From Terebella lapidaria (taxonomy: Eukaryota > Annelida > Polychaeta > Terebellida > Terebellidae): 64,000 bases of DNA. Where the stretch lies: contig OX424560.1 in assembly GCA_949152475.1 (NCBI GenBank), forward strand, positions 42,734,719-42,798,718, written 5' to 3'. The translations under genes and the position numbers were made by a program. The notes under the pieces were generated by a model. The model saw only the letters and a program-made list of their open reading frames with translations. It did not search any database and was not told the DNA's origin. Shown here piece after piece: positions 50,924 through 62,287 of the stretch (positions within the stretch are counted from its first letter, which is position 1; each line of letters opens with the position of its first letter).

Positions 50924-52266
50924 TTACTTGCCGGAATCTAAAGATTTCGGCAAGTATGTTGGTCGGTTTGTGGATGTGTTTGTTTGTGTGTTTGTTTGTT
51001 TGTTTGTTCGCACTCTAGCGTCCACAGTTCTTGATTAAAAGCTTCCAAAATTCGTGTGCAGAATCTGTAGTATACCGCGCAGGCACCGCACTATTTTGGT
51101 GTGTCTAGGTCAAAGGTCAAGGTCAAGGTCAAGCAAAACGTTGAAAACACATAAGTGGCCATAACTTCGGTTCTAATGGTCCTAGAGACTTCAAATTAAG
51201 TTCATATTGTAGATAAACTCGAGTTCTATCTTCTGTGACCTGGACCTTGACCTTTGACCTTGACCTTGAGAAGTTCGCCCGAGGTCGAATATTTGACCTT
51301 GGAGGTCACCTCCTCCGATTTTCGATCTGATGCTTGGAAACGATGTGGGACCGGTCCCTCATGCTCAATGTCAATTTTTAGCCCGATCGGCCAATTCGTT
51401 ATGACGTAATTGACGTTTCTATGGCAACGAAATCGGCCCCATTATAAGCGAAATTGCATGTTTCAAGCTGTCGATGCTGATAAAAGCGTCAATAATGTGC
51501 GTAAAAATCTGATAATATACCAGTTTATAGTCAAGAACGAGTTCTTTTGTTCCAGGAAATTTCAAGGTCAAAGGTCGAAATTCAAGGTCAATATTGACCT
51601 GCAAGTGAAAACAATGTGGGTCACTATATCTCAGGAAGTAAGCAAGATAGAGACACGAAAGTAAATCCACAGTATTGCACTCACTTAGCCTAACAACTTT
51701 TGCATTTACACCTAAGGCGTATGACCGATAGCCTTTGCAAGCGCCTGAGGTCGAAGTTGACCTCAAAAATGACCTTGACCTTGACCTTTTGCAAAAATAT
51801 CGAGTAGTAGCTCGTTCGAAAGGTCTTGGAGAGTACTTTCAAAATATGTTGCCATTTTCGGAATCGGACGTCAATTGACGTCATAATGACGTCAAACGTG
51901 ATTTCAGACTGACATTTTGGCCTTTTGAGTGTCAGATGTGCAAAGTTATAACATTTACTGCATATTTAGCACATGCAAACGATATGGAGTCGTCCTGTGA
52001 TGGTCTCTGTCAATTTTTAGCACAATTGATATATCCGTTTTGACGTAATTGACGTTTTTGTGGCAACAAATCGGTAAAATTTCAAAGGAAACTCATCATT
52101 TGAAGATATTATGATCTTGTCTGGTTATAATATAACATGTATAAACACGATTATATCATGCATATTTAAAAACTCCATTCACAGTAAGTTAGCAGTATAG
52201 AATTGACGACAAATGACGTCATAATTGCGTACTTAGTCCGGCAAGTGTGTGGCCTATGGCCTCTCG
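50924..52266 (+). mobile_element. Helentron-like element with both ends
   Basis: 1,343 bp. 5' palindrome 50925-50956, GTTT tract, TTCGCACTCTAGCGTCCACAG-like block, AGGTCA-rich repeats, CRE-like segments. 3' AGTCCGGCAAGT with hairpin GGCC/TAT/GGCC (52251-52261) and CTCTCG. Same family as 55647-56922 and 59689-60964. Confidence 0.75.
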
Positions 52267-53714
52267 TTTATCTGTTACTGCTCTACAGGTCGCAATTGTA
52301 CAGTGATTGTTACGTAACTTGGGGTATGTAATCTGTAGGATAACAGGCAGGCACCGCACACTTTTGGAGAATATAGGCCAAAGGTCAAGGTCAAGGTCAC
52401 GCAAAACGTCAAAAACACATAAGTGCTCATAACTCCAGTTCTAATTGTCGTAGAGACTTCAAATCAAGTGCATATGGTAGATATACTCGAGTTCTATCTT
52501 TTGTGACCTTGACCTTGACATTTGACCTTGACCTTGAGAAGTTCGCCTGAGGTCGAATATTTGACCTTGGAGGTCACCTCCTCCGATTTTCGATCTGATG
52601 CTTGGAAACGATGTCGGACCGGTCCCTTATGGTCAATGTCAATTTTTAGCGCGATCGGTCAATCCGTTATGACGTAATTGACGTTTCTATGGCAACGAAA
52701 TCGGTCCCATTATAAGCGAAATTGCATGTTTCAAGCTGTCCATGCTGATAAAAGCGTCAATAATGTGCGTAAAAATCTAATGATACACCTGTTTATAGCC
52801 AAGGACGAGTTCTTTTGTTCCGCGAAATTTCAAGGTCAAAGGTCGGAAGTCAAGGTCAATATTGACCCGCAAATGAAAACCATGTAGGTCACTATATCTC
52901 AGGAAGTAAGCAAGATAGAGACACGAAAGTAAATCCACAGTATTGCACTCACTTAGCCTATCAACTTTTGTATTTACACCTAAGGCGTATGGCCGATAGC
53001 CTTTGCAAGCGCCTGAGGTCGAAGTTGACCCAAAAAATGACCTTGACCTTGGCCTTTCGCGAAAATATCGAGTAGTAACTCGTTTGAAAGGTCTTCGGGA
53101 GTAGTTTCGATATATGTTCTTATTTTTGGAATCTGACGTCATATGACGTCATAATGACGTGAAACGTGATTTTATCATACTTCAATTGATTGTTTACATG
53201 AGATGCATAAACCATTTATGATTATTGTTGATCCGGTGCTCTGGTAAGTATTGGGGATACCTACTGAAGCTATTTGACAAATATCAGTTCAATAATTGCA
53301 GTGGTAATGGCCTAATTGACCTTTTTATGACGGAAAATTGGAGAAAATTTCATTTGTTTGTCTTTTCATACTCATAGCGTCCACATTTGTTGCTTGATTC
53401 TTTTCAAATTTGATGTAGATATTCTGTAGGATAATGGCTCTTGACAGAATGATTTTGAGAAAAATAGCTCTATTGATGACGTCACAAAAGATCCGAATCC
53501 TATCAGTCTTTCATGACCACAAACTGCTTATGCTAGGAAAGAAATATAATACTTTTTTCAATGTTTTCCATCAACTATACAAAATCTAGAAAAATGCCAT
53601 TACTCATATTTAAAATAACCAGATGCATCAACTTTGCAAAAAATTCAAAGTCTTTGGTAAAAGTTCAAGGTCATTGCCAGCTATTCCGGCAAGTTAGTCG
53701 ACTATGTCGGTTCA
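52267..53714 (+). mobile_element. Element lacking 5' palindrome
   Basis: Begins TTTATCTGTTACTGCTCTACAGG, internal repeats of the same kind, and a second start-like block within it (about 53351-53393, GTTTG then CATAGCGTCCACA), so it may be two truncated pieces. 3' ATTCCGGCAAGT with hairpin CGAC/TAT/GTCG (53699-53709) and GGTTCA. The middle part is repeated in 62,776-63,720. Confidence 0.65.
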
Positions 53715-53763
53715 TTAGTTGACGAATTAAAAATTCGTCAACTATGTTGGTCAGTTCCGTTTG
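53715..53763 (+). mobile_element. Bare 5' end, TAGTTGACGAATT type
   Basis: Perfect palindrome 53716-53744 (arm TAGTTGACGAATT, three-base centre) that differs from the TACTTG types at both arms, followed by TATGTTGGTCAGTTCCGTTTG and an inserted element. No matching 3' end is seen in the window. Confidence 0.7.
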
Positions 53764-55646
53764 TTACTTGCCGGAATCTACGATTTCGGCAAGTATGTTG
53801 GTCTGTTCGTGGATGGATGGATGGATGTGTTTGTTTGTTTTCACTCTAGCGTCCACAGTTCTAGGTCGAATCCATTCATATTACATACTCAATATCGGTA
53901 AGTTACTGGGCAGGCACCGCACTATTTTGGTGAATCTAGGTCAAAGGTCAAGGTCAAGGTCAAGCAAAACGTCGAAAACACATAAGGGACCATAACTCCG
54001 GTTCTAATCGTCCCAGAGACTTCAAACCAAGTTCATATTGTAGATATACTCGAGTTCTATCTTTTGTGACTTTGACCTCGACGTTTGACCTTGACCTTGA
54101 GAAGTTCGCCCGAGGTCGAATATTTGACCTTGGAGGTCACCTCCTCCGATTTTCGATCTGATGCTTGGAAACGACGTGGGACTGGTCCCTTATGGTCAGT
54201 ATCAATTTTGAGCGCGATCGGTAAATCCGTTATGACGTAATTGACGTTTCTATGGCAACAAAAACAGTCCCATTATAAGTGAAATTGCATGTTTGAAGCT
54301 GTCCATGCTGATAAAAGCGTCAATAATGTGCGTAAAAATCTATTGATATACCTATTTATAGCCAAGGACGAGTTCTTTTGTTCCACTAAATTTCAAGGTC
54401 AAAGGTCGAAAGACAAGGTCAATATTGACCCGCAAGCAAAAACCATGTAGGTCACTATATCTCAAGAAGTAAGCAAGATAAAGACACGAAAGTAAATCCA
54501 TAGTATTGCACTCACTTAGCCTAACAACTTTTATATTTACACCTAAAGCGTATGACCGATAGCCTTTGCAAGCGCCTGAGGTCGAAGTTGACCTAAAAAA
54601 TGACCTTGACCTTGACCTTTTGCAAAAATATCAAGTAGTAGCTCGTTTGAAAGGTCTTTGAGAGTAGTTTCCAAATCTGTTGTTATTTTTGGAATCGGAC
54701 GTCAATTGACGTCATAATGACGTCAAACGGGATTTCAGACTGATATTCAGGCCTTTTGAGTGTCAGATGTGCAAAGTTATAACATTTACTGCAGATCTAA
54801 CAGATGCAAACGATGTGGTTTTTTTCTGTGATGGTCTCTATCAATTTTTAGCTCAATCGATATATCCGTTTTGACGTCATTGACGTTTTTGTGGCAACAA
54901 AAAGGTGAAATTTCAAAGGAAACTCATTATTTGAAGATATTATGAATTTGTACGGTGATAATATAACATATATAAACAGATTTTTATCATGCATATTCAA
55001 AAACTCCATTCACATTATGTTTGCATCATAGAATTGATGACAAATGACGAAAGTCAAGGTCATGCAAAATGTCTAAAACACAAAGGTGGCCATAACTCCG
55101 GTTCTAATCATCCCAGAGTCTTCAAATCAAGTGCATATTTTAGATGAACTCGAGTTCTATCTTCTGTGACCTTGACCTTGACATTTGACCTTGACCTTGA
55201 GAAGTTCGCCTAAGGTGAAATTCAAGGTCAAGTAGGAAGGTCAGCGCACCAAATTGAGTAGTATATCGTTGGAAAGGCCTTGAGCCTCTGATTCCAATGA
55301 TATTTTATTTTTGGCGCTATAACGTACACTGACGTCACAGTGACGTCACAAACGTCAACTTCCCGAAATTTCAAAAGGCCACAACATAGTCAATAGTGTA
55401 TGGAATCCCTTGAAACTTGGTATGCATATTGACAGCATTGACCTCTACGAATAGAAGTACAAAGGTCAAGGTCAAAGTCAAGAAAAAGGTGAAAATATCA
55501 TAAATGACAATAACTTCGGAACTAATCATCGTAGAGACTTCAAACTAAGACCATAGTGTAACGTATCAAAAGGCCGTTCTTATGGGACCTTGAATGTGAC
55601 CTTTGACCTTCAAAATTCCGGCAAGTGCGTCGCCTATGGCGTCTCG
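53764..55646 (+). mobile_element. Second copy of the 1,883-bp element
   Basis: Palindrome 53765-53795, GGAT tract, same internal order and same 3' end (CGCCTATGGCG then TCTCG) as 47602-49484. Scattered substitutions and small indels against that copy, but the total length is the same. Confidence 0.8.
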
Positions 55647-56922
55647 TTTGTTTGTTTGTTTGTTCGCACTCTAGCGTCCACAGTTCTTGCCCGATTTTCT
55701 CCAAATTTCGTGTGATTATTCTCTAGAATACCGCGCAGGCACCGCACTATTTTGGTGAAGCTAGGTCAAAGGTCAAGGTCAAGGTCAAGCAAAACGTTGA
55801 AAACACATAAGTGGCCATAACTTCGGTTCTAATGGTCCTAGAGACTTCAAATTAAGTTCATATTGTAGATAAACTCGAGTTCTATCTTCTGTGACCTTGA
55901 CCTTGACCCTTGACCTTGACCTTGAGAAGTTCGCCCGAGGTCGAACATTTCACCTTGGAGGTCACCTCCTCCAATTTTCGATCTGATGCTTGGAAACGAT
56001 GTGGGACCGGTCCCTCATGCTCAATGTCAATTTTTAGCCCGATCGGCCAATTCGTTATGACGTAATTGACGTTTCTATGGCAACGAAATCGGCCCCATTA
56101 TAAGCAAAATTGCATGTTTCAAGCTGTCGATGCCGATAAAAGCGTCAATAATGTGCGTAAAAATCTGATAATACACCATTTTATAGTCAAGGATAAGTTC
56201 TTTTGTTCCAGAAAATTTCAAGGTCAAAGGTCGAAATTCAAGGTCAATATTGACCTGCAAGTGAAAACCATGTGGGTCACTATATCTCAGGAAGTAAGCA
56301 AGATAGAGACACGAATGGAAATCCACAGTATTGCACTCACTTAGCCTAACAACTTTTGCATTTACACCTAAGGCGTATGGCCGATAGCCTTTGCAAGCGC
56401 CTGAGGTCGAAGTTGACCTCAAAAATGACCTTGACCTTGACCTTTTGCAAAAATATCGAGTAGTAGCTCGTTTGAAAGGTCTTAGAGAGTACTTTCCAAA
56501 TATGTTATCATTTTCAGAATCGGACGTCAATTGACGTCATAATGACGTCAAACGTGATTTCAGACTGACATTTTGGCCTTTTGAGTGTCAGATGTGCAAA
56601 GCTATAACATTTACTGCATATTTAGCATACGCAAACGATGTGGAGTCGTCCTGTGATGGTCTCTGTCAATTTTTAGCACAATTGATATATCCGTTTTGAC
56701 GTAATTGACGTTTTTGTGGCAACAAATCGGTAAAATTTCAAAGGAAACTCATCATTTGAAGATATTATGATCTTGTCTGGTTATAATATAACATATATAA
56801 ACACGATTATATCATGCATATTTGAAAACTCCATGCACAGTAAGTTAGCAGTATAGAATTGACGACAAATGACGTCATAATTGCGTACTTAGTCCGGCAA
56901 GTGTGTGGCCTATGGCCTCTCG
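55647..56922 (+). mobile_element. 1,276-bp element copy, first of an identical pair
   Basis: Starts with a GTTT tract and TTCGCACTCTAGCGTCCACAG, no palindrome. Ends AGTCCGGCAAGT, GGCC/TAT/GGCC hairpin, CTCTCG. By eye it is identical to 59689-60964 over the full 1,276 bp. The minus-strand frame of 151 codons (56075-56530) is only present because the DNA is repeated. Confidence 0.75.
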
Positions 56923-57059
56923 TTACTTGACGAAATTAAATTTCGTCAAGTATGTTGGTCAGTTGAGTTTGTCTGTTTGTCTGTTTGTCTGTTTGTTTGT
57001 GTGCACTCTACAGGTCACAATTTTGGTCGTATCGTCATGAACCTTCACCAGAAGGTGGA

Positions 57060-58085
57060 CAATCAATTTCGTACCAAGTGGTAAACTTTTAGGAGGTCAA
57101 GGTCAAAAATTGAGGTCAAGGTCATAGAAAAGGTCAAAATCGAAAAATCGCGATAACTTCGCTTCTAATTGAGATTATTTTTTCTGGGTATTTTTATATT
57201 TTTCTATGGTCAATTCTGCATCATCTGATACATGTCCGATGGTCGTACGACCAAAATTCCCGATTTTCGGTCCTGGTCGAAAATTTGGGGGTCAAGAATT
57301 TAGGTTATTCCTGTCTCACAATATTCAAAATCATATTATAGAGCCAGGTTCCAATATATGTTGCTGATTTTTACTCAGGAGTTGTGCCTTATCACGCAGA
57401 ACAAGATCCTGAAGTTTCCGAGCTCAGGGTCTAGGATTAGAGTTAAGGTCATAGTAAAGGTCAAAATCGAAAAATCGTGATAACTCCGCTTCTAATCAAG
57501 ATTATTTTTTCTGTGTATTTTTATATTTTTCTATGGTCAATTCCGCATCACATGATGCATGTCTGATGGTCGTATGATCTAAACTCTCGATTTTCGGTCC
57601 AGGTCGAAAATTTGGGGGTCATGAACTTAGGTCTTGCTTGTCTCAATTTTCAAAACCCTATTGTAGAGCCACGATCCAATATATGTTTCTGATTTTTACT
57701 CAGGAGTTGTGCCTTCTCACGCAGAACATGACTGTGAAGTTATAGGGCTCAAGGTCAAGAATTACAGTTAAGGTCATAGTAAAGGTCAAAATTGAAAAAT
57801 CGTGATAACTCCGCTTGTAATCATGATTATTTTTTCTGATTATTTTTGTATTTTTCTATGGTCAAATCCGCATCATATGATACATGTCCGATGGTCGTAT
57901 GACCAAAACTCTGGATTTTCGGTCCAGGTCGAAAATTTGGGGGTCATGAATTTAGGTTTTTCCTGTCTCACAATATTCAAAACCACATTATAGAGCCAGG
58001 TTCCAATATATATTGCCGGATTTTACTCAGGAGTTGTGCCTGATCACGCAGAATAAGATTGTGAAGTTGTAGAACTCAAGGTCAC
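57060..58085 (+). repeat. Three 326-327-bp internal repeats
   Basis: TTTGGGGGTCA occurs at 57284, 57611 and 57936 (steps 327 and 325). Each repeat has GGTCAAAATCGAAAAATCG, TAACTCCGCTT, TTTCTATGGTCAATTCCGCAT and ATACATGTCCGATGGTCG. The last two blocks align with TATGGCCAATTCTGCAT and TGTATGGCCGACAG in the first array's 317-bp repeats. Confidence 0.8.
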
Positions 58086-58205
58086 GAGTTTTCCTGATCG
58101 AATTCTGCACGCTGCCAGTCCAATGTACAGCCATGGCATAATTCAGTGTTTATCCTGAGCGAAGTCTCTCCTACGCACTATACTTTACACGTGTTGAGTT
58201 TCAAT

Positions 58206-58292
58206 GAACAGAATGGCGCAGTCAGTAGAGGCGTTAGGTTTGGGTGCGGTGGGTCAGTGGTTCGATTCTCACTGTTGACTAATTTTTTTTTT
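58206..58292 (+). repeat. tRNA-Pro-like domain with T10 run
   Basis: A box TGGCGCAGTCAG, anticodon-loop TTTGGGT within TTTGGGTGCG (as in tRNA-Pro TGG) and B box GGTTCGATTCT. CAGTG and CACTG can pair around the B box. A run of ten T at 58283-58292 could end a pol III transcript of about 90 nt. No acceptor stem, so it is tRNA-derived, not a tRNA gene. Confidence 0.6.
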
Positions 58293-58764
58293 CTTCTAAA
58301 ATTCAATTCCAAATGACTTTCTGTTTCTGAGTGGTCTTGTAAGCATCCCAAACCTGCCATGCTTTATGTAATTCTATTGTTTCGAATTATAATGATCACC
58401 TTTGAAGGAAAAAACACTGTTCCACGAATAGCGACAAACTATTTTATCGGGCTTTCTAGTGGTATCATCAAAATCTAGTTTGTTCTTTATATTTAAAGTT
58501 ACAAGCCGCTTTAAATTCAGCATTACGGCCACAACTGTGAATGATCTGTGGTATTAGCTAACAAATGCATGACAAAAGGCGTGTACCAGATGATATGTCT
58601 GCTTCATATGATGCATGTGGGATTGGGGGTCTGGTAAGTTGCATGGCGAATGGCCCAGATTAAAACACTGTATCGTGTCATTTTACAGGGTCTCATTGGT
58701 TTCATTATGATCGAGAGATGCATGTTTTTGTCATAACGCGTTTGTGTTAACTCCATGCTTCATA

Positions 58765-59280
58765 GGGTATAAGCCAGAAATAGACTTGGGGATGCCTCAC
58801 ACGTTGAGGATTCCGTTTTAAGTGACGTCATTTCGCCAGATGTATGGTTGCCTAGGGAGACAACGCGAAGCGATATTGATCCACGTGCTGGTTTATTTTG
58901 CGCGTGTGGAAGTCTGGTTTTGGGAAAAGCAAAAATTCCGATGGTATTCCCCGGGATTTGGAGTAGAGAAAGGTTTTGCTGCATGTATGCTATGTCGGCA
59001 AATGCGATCTGAAAACGAGTTTGTGTTCAACGTCATTTTATGAAAAATTGGTACTATCATGCTCTATAGTGACCTAGATTTTATTGAAGTACTATGATTA
59101 TACTATCACACCCTGTCAACCGTTAAGTCCTAAATTTTTTTTTGGAAAGGTGAAACGCACACCCGAAGTTGCCCAATTTAACATTGATTTAAATGCAGCC
59201 AATAATTGGTCATTTCAACCCCATAGCCTTAAAATATTACCTAATTACAACTGTTTGTTAATATAAAAAACATTGATAAA
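58765..59280. other. Unique segment inside the 2.77-kb element
   Basis: About 0.5 kb without a match in the window, less AT-rich at 58,800-58,990. Overlapping frames of 73-74 codons exist on both strands (58822-59043 plus; 58760-58984 minus), but neither shows a recognisable motif. It might be captured host sequence. It lies between two segments shared with the first array. Confidence 0.45.
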
Positions 59281-59688
59281 AAGAAGACAAGCAATTATTA
59301 GGTCATATTTTAGGGCTGTGCAATCGCCACATGTCTAAGCCTCTCTATTTGTTTTGTCTACTTGTTGTCAATGTAATTTCATATTTGTACGGGAATATTT
59401 GCTGTTTGTTATTCGCTCATTTTTAGGCTATCGATATTTGTTTTTGGATTTTTGTAATTTTGATATATTTTAGGTTTTTTAGTAGTGGTATCATCAAAAT
59501 TTTGTGCCGTTAGCATGGTTAGAGGTAATATATTATGTTGATACATACGCAAACTAGATGTTTCAAATGATTCAGTTTCCAATGCTATATGTTGTCAGGG
59601 GATGCCATAAATGTGTAAATAATGAGTAAATGTTTTGAATGTAAACAAATGTGTAGATTTTCGTCAAGTGTCGGCCTATGGCCGATTT

Positions 59689-60964
59689 TTTGTTTGTTTG
59701 TTTGTTCGCACTCTAGCGTCCACAGTTCTTGCCCGATTTTCTCCAAATTTCGTGTGATTATTCTCTAGAATACCGCGCAGGCACCGCACTATTTTGGTGA
59801 AGCTAGGTCAAAGGTCAAGGTCAAGGTCAAGCAAAACGTTGAAAACACATAAGTGGCCATAACTTCGGTTCTAATGGTCCTAGAGACTTCAAATTAAGTT
59901 CATATTGTAGATAAACTCGAGTTCTATCTTCTGTGACCTTGACCTTGACCCTTGACCTTGACCTTGAGAAGTTCGCCCGAGGTCGAACATTTCACCTTGG
60001 AGGTCACCTCCTCCAATTTTCGATCTGATGCTTGGAAACGATGTGGGACCGGTCCCTCATGCTCAATGTCAATTTTTAGCCCGATCGGCCAATTCGTTAT
60101 GACGTAATTGACGTTTCTATGGCAACGAAATCGGCCCCATTATAAGCAAAATTGCATGTTTCAAGCTGTCGATGCCGATAAAAGCGTCAATAATGTGCGT
60201 AAAAATCTGATAATACACCATTTTATAGTCAAGGATAAGTTCTTTTGTTCCAGAAAATTTCAAGGTCAAAGGTCGAAATTCAAGGTCAATATTGACCTGC
60301 AAGTGAAAACCATGTGGGTCACTATATCTCAGGAAGTAAGCAAGATAGAGACACGAATGGAAATCCACAGTATTGCACTCACTTAGCCTAACAACTTTTG
60401 CATTTACACCTAAGGCGTATGGCCGATAGCCTTTGCAAGCGCCTGAGGTCGAAGTTGACCTCAAAAATGACCTTGACCTTGACCTTTTGCAAAAATATCG
60501 AGTAGTAGCTCGTTTGAAAGGTCTTAGAGAGTACTTTCCAAATATGTTATCATTTTCAGAATCGGACGTCAATTGACGTCATAATGACGTCAAACGTGAT
60601 TTCAGACTGACATTTTGGCCTTTTGAGTGTCAGATGTGCAAAGCTATAACATTTACTGCATATTTAGCATACGCAAACGATGTGGAGTCGTCCTGTGATG
60701 GTCTCTGTCAATTTTTAGCACAATTGATATATCCGTTTTGACGTAATTGACGTTTTTGTGGCAACAAATCGGTAAAATTTCAAAGGAAACTCATCATTTG
60801 AAGATATTATGATCTTGTCTGGTTATAATATAACATATATAAACACGATTATATCATGCATATTTGAAAACTCCATGCACAGTAAGTTAGCAGTATAGAA
60901 TTGACGACAAATGACGTCATAATTGCGTACTTAGTCCGGCAAGTGTGTGGCCTATGGCCTCTCG
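59689..60964 (+). mobile_element. 1,276-bp element copy, second of an identical pair
   Basis: Same sequence as 55647-56922 with an offset of 4,042 bp; the two copies flank the 2.77-kb element as direct repeats. Ends CTCTCG before a short scrap. Confidence 0.75.
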
Positions 60965-60998
60965 TTTGTTTGTTTGTTTGTTCGCACTCTAGCTCTCG
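60965..60998 (+). mobile_element. 34-bp deletion scrap of an element
   Basis: GTTT tract and TTCGCACTCTAGC joined directly to TCTCG, i.e. the start block fused to the last bases of a 3' end. Probably the closing piece of the element opened at 50857. Confidence 0.55.
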
Positions 60999-62287
60999 TT
61001 TGTTTGTTTGTGTGCGCTCTACAGGCCACAGTTGTCATTGGAAATTCATGAAATTTAGTAGGAAAATTTCTGGATGAGAAAGGAAGGTCCCAGATTCTTT
61101 GTCAAGCTCAAGATCAAATAACAAGGTCAAGGTCATGCAAAACGTCGAAAACACATAAGTGCTCATAACTCCAGTTCTAATCGTCGTAGAGACTTCAAAT
61201 CAAGTGGATATTGTAGATATACTCGAGTTCTATCTTCCGTAACCTTGACCTTGACCTTTGACCTTGACCTTGAGAAGTTCGCCTGAGGTCGAAGTCAAGG
61301 TCAAAATACGAAGGTCGGCGCAGTATATCGAGTAGTATATCGTTGGAAAGGTCTTGAGCCCCTGATTCCAGTGATATCTCATTTTTGGTGCTGCGACGTA
61401 AACTGACGTCACAATGACGTATTAAACGTCAATAATCCGAAATTTCAAAGGGTCATAACATCGTCAATAGTGTATGGAATCCCTTGAAATTTAATATGCA
61501 TTTTGACAGCATTGACCTCTACGAACTCAAGTACAAAAGTCAAAGGTCAAGGTCAAGGTCATCGAAATCCCAGAAAAACACGTTTTCTGTAATAGCATCC
61601 GTTTGAATCATCGTGGGCTCATGAAATGTGAACCATGTCATTTAGAAGGGGTATGGCAATCAGATAAATATGTCAATTCCATGATTGACCTCGAACTTTG
61701 TCTATAATCTGACAAAACTTAATCAGAATCCTATGAGTTTTTTGGATTTTACAGATATTTTTTATGTTTTCATGGCTCCAATTTTCACACATTTACTGAA
61801 CATTAATTTTAAAGAATTTCCTTGCAGTCAGTTGCAGTGTTATTTCTAGTTTATGGTCCACTTTTCACATTTGGAATAACTTGAAAACTCGCCGAGATAT
61901 CAAAGTAGAAAGAGCAGTGGGGTGATTCTGATTCTCAATCCATTCACACGCCAATAAGCTGTAGAAACGATTACCCCCTGTGGACATGTACCGTCTAAAT
62001 ATACACACTCGGTCGCCTAGTATATATGTATTCAAAGGGATATCTCAAACAACATTCCTTTTGTTTTCAGACTCAGAGGTATCCAACTGATATAATAAAG
62101 CCTAAAACTCATGTCTAAATACAGTCTGGGTCAAGCGACAGGCCACTTTATATCAGAACTTTTGGGGATGACGAACAGGGGTTTGTGAGCACCGGGTTTG
62201 TGAGCACTGTGAGCACTGTTACAGGTTCATAGTACATGTAGTGCATTGCCTAAGGCCCAATAGCTTGTATATATGCACCGGATATTA
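60999..62287 (+). mobile_element. Unit 6, remaining 1,289 bp (split)
   Basis: Resumes with three TTTG and GTGTGCGCTC, and ends ..GCACCGGATATTA. 67 + 1,289 = 1,356 bp, and 2 + 3 TTTG = 5 as in the intact unit 3, although 10,142 bp lie between the halves. Confidence 0.85.

Larger units (their letters stand above)
56923..59688 (+). mobile_element. 2.77-kb Helentron-like element with matched ends and tRNA-Pro-like domain
   Basis: 5' palindrome 56924-56952 (arm TACTTGACGAAATT), GTTT/GTCT tract, GTGCACTCTACAGGTCACA. Three 326-327-bp repeats (57,060-58,085) are followed by a tRNA-Pro-like domain (58206-58292), then segments matching the 3' part of long units of the first array: CATTGGTTTCATTATGATC (58,690) and TTGTTGTCAATGTAATTT (59,360). 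3' end ATTTTCGTCAAGT repeats the 5' arm; hairpin TCGGCC/TAT/GGCCGA at 59671-59685. The last few bases of the end are uncertain because of a T run. Confidence 0.75.

Noticed and set aside
56075-56530. 151-codon minus-strand frame, identical at 60117-60572
   Set aside because: Identity comes from a 1,276-bp DNA duplication. Its residues derive from AGGTCA-rich repeats and are stop-free only in some relatives.
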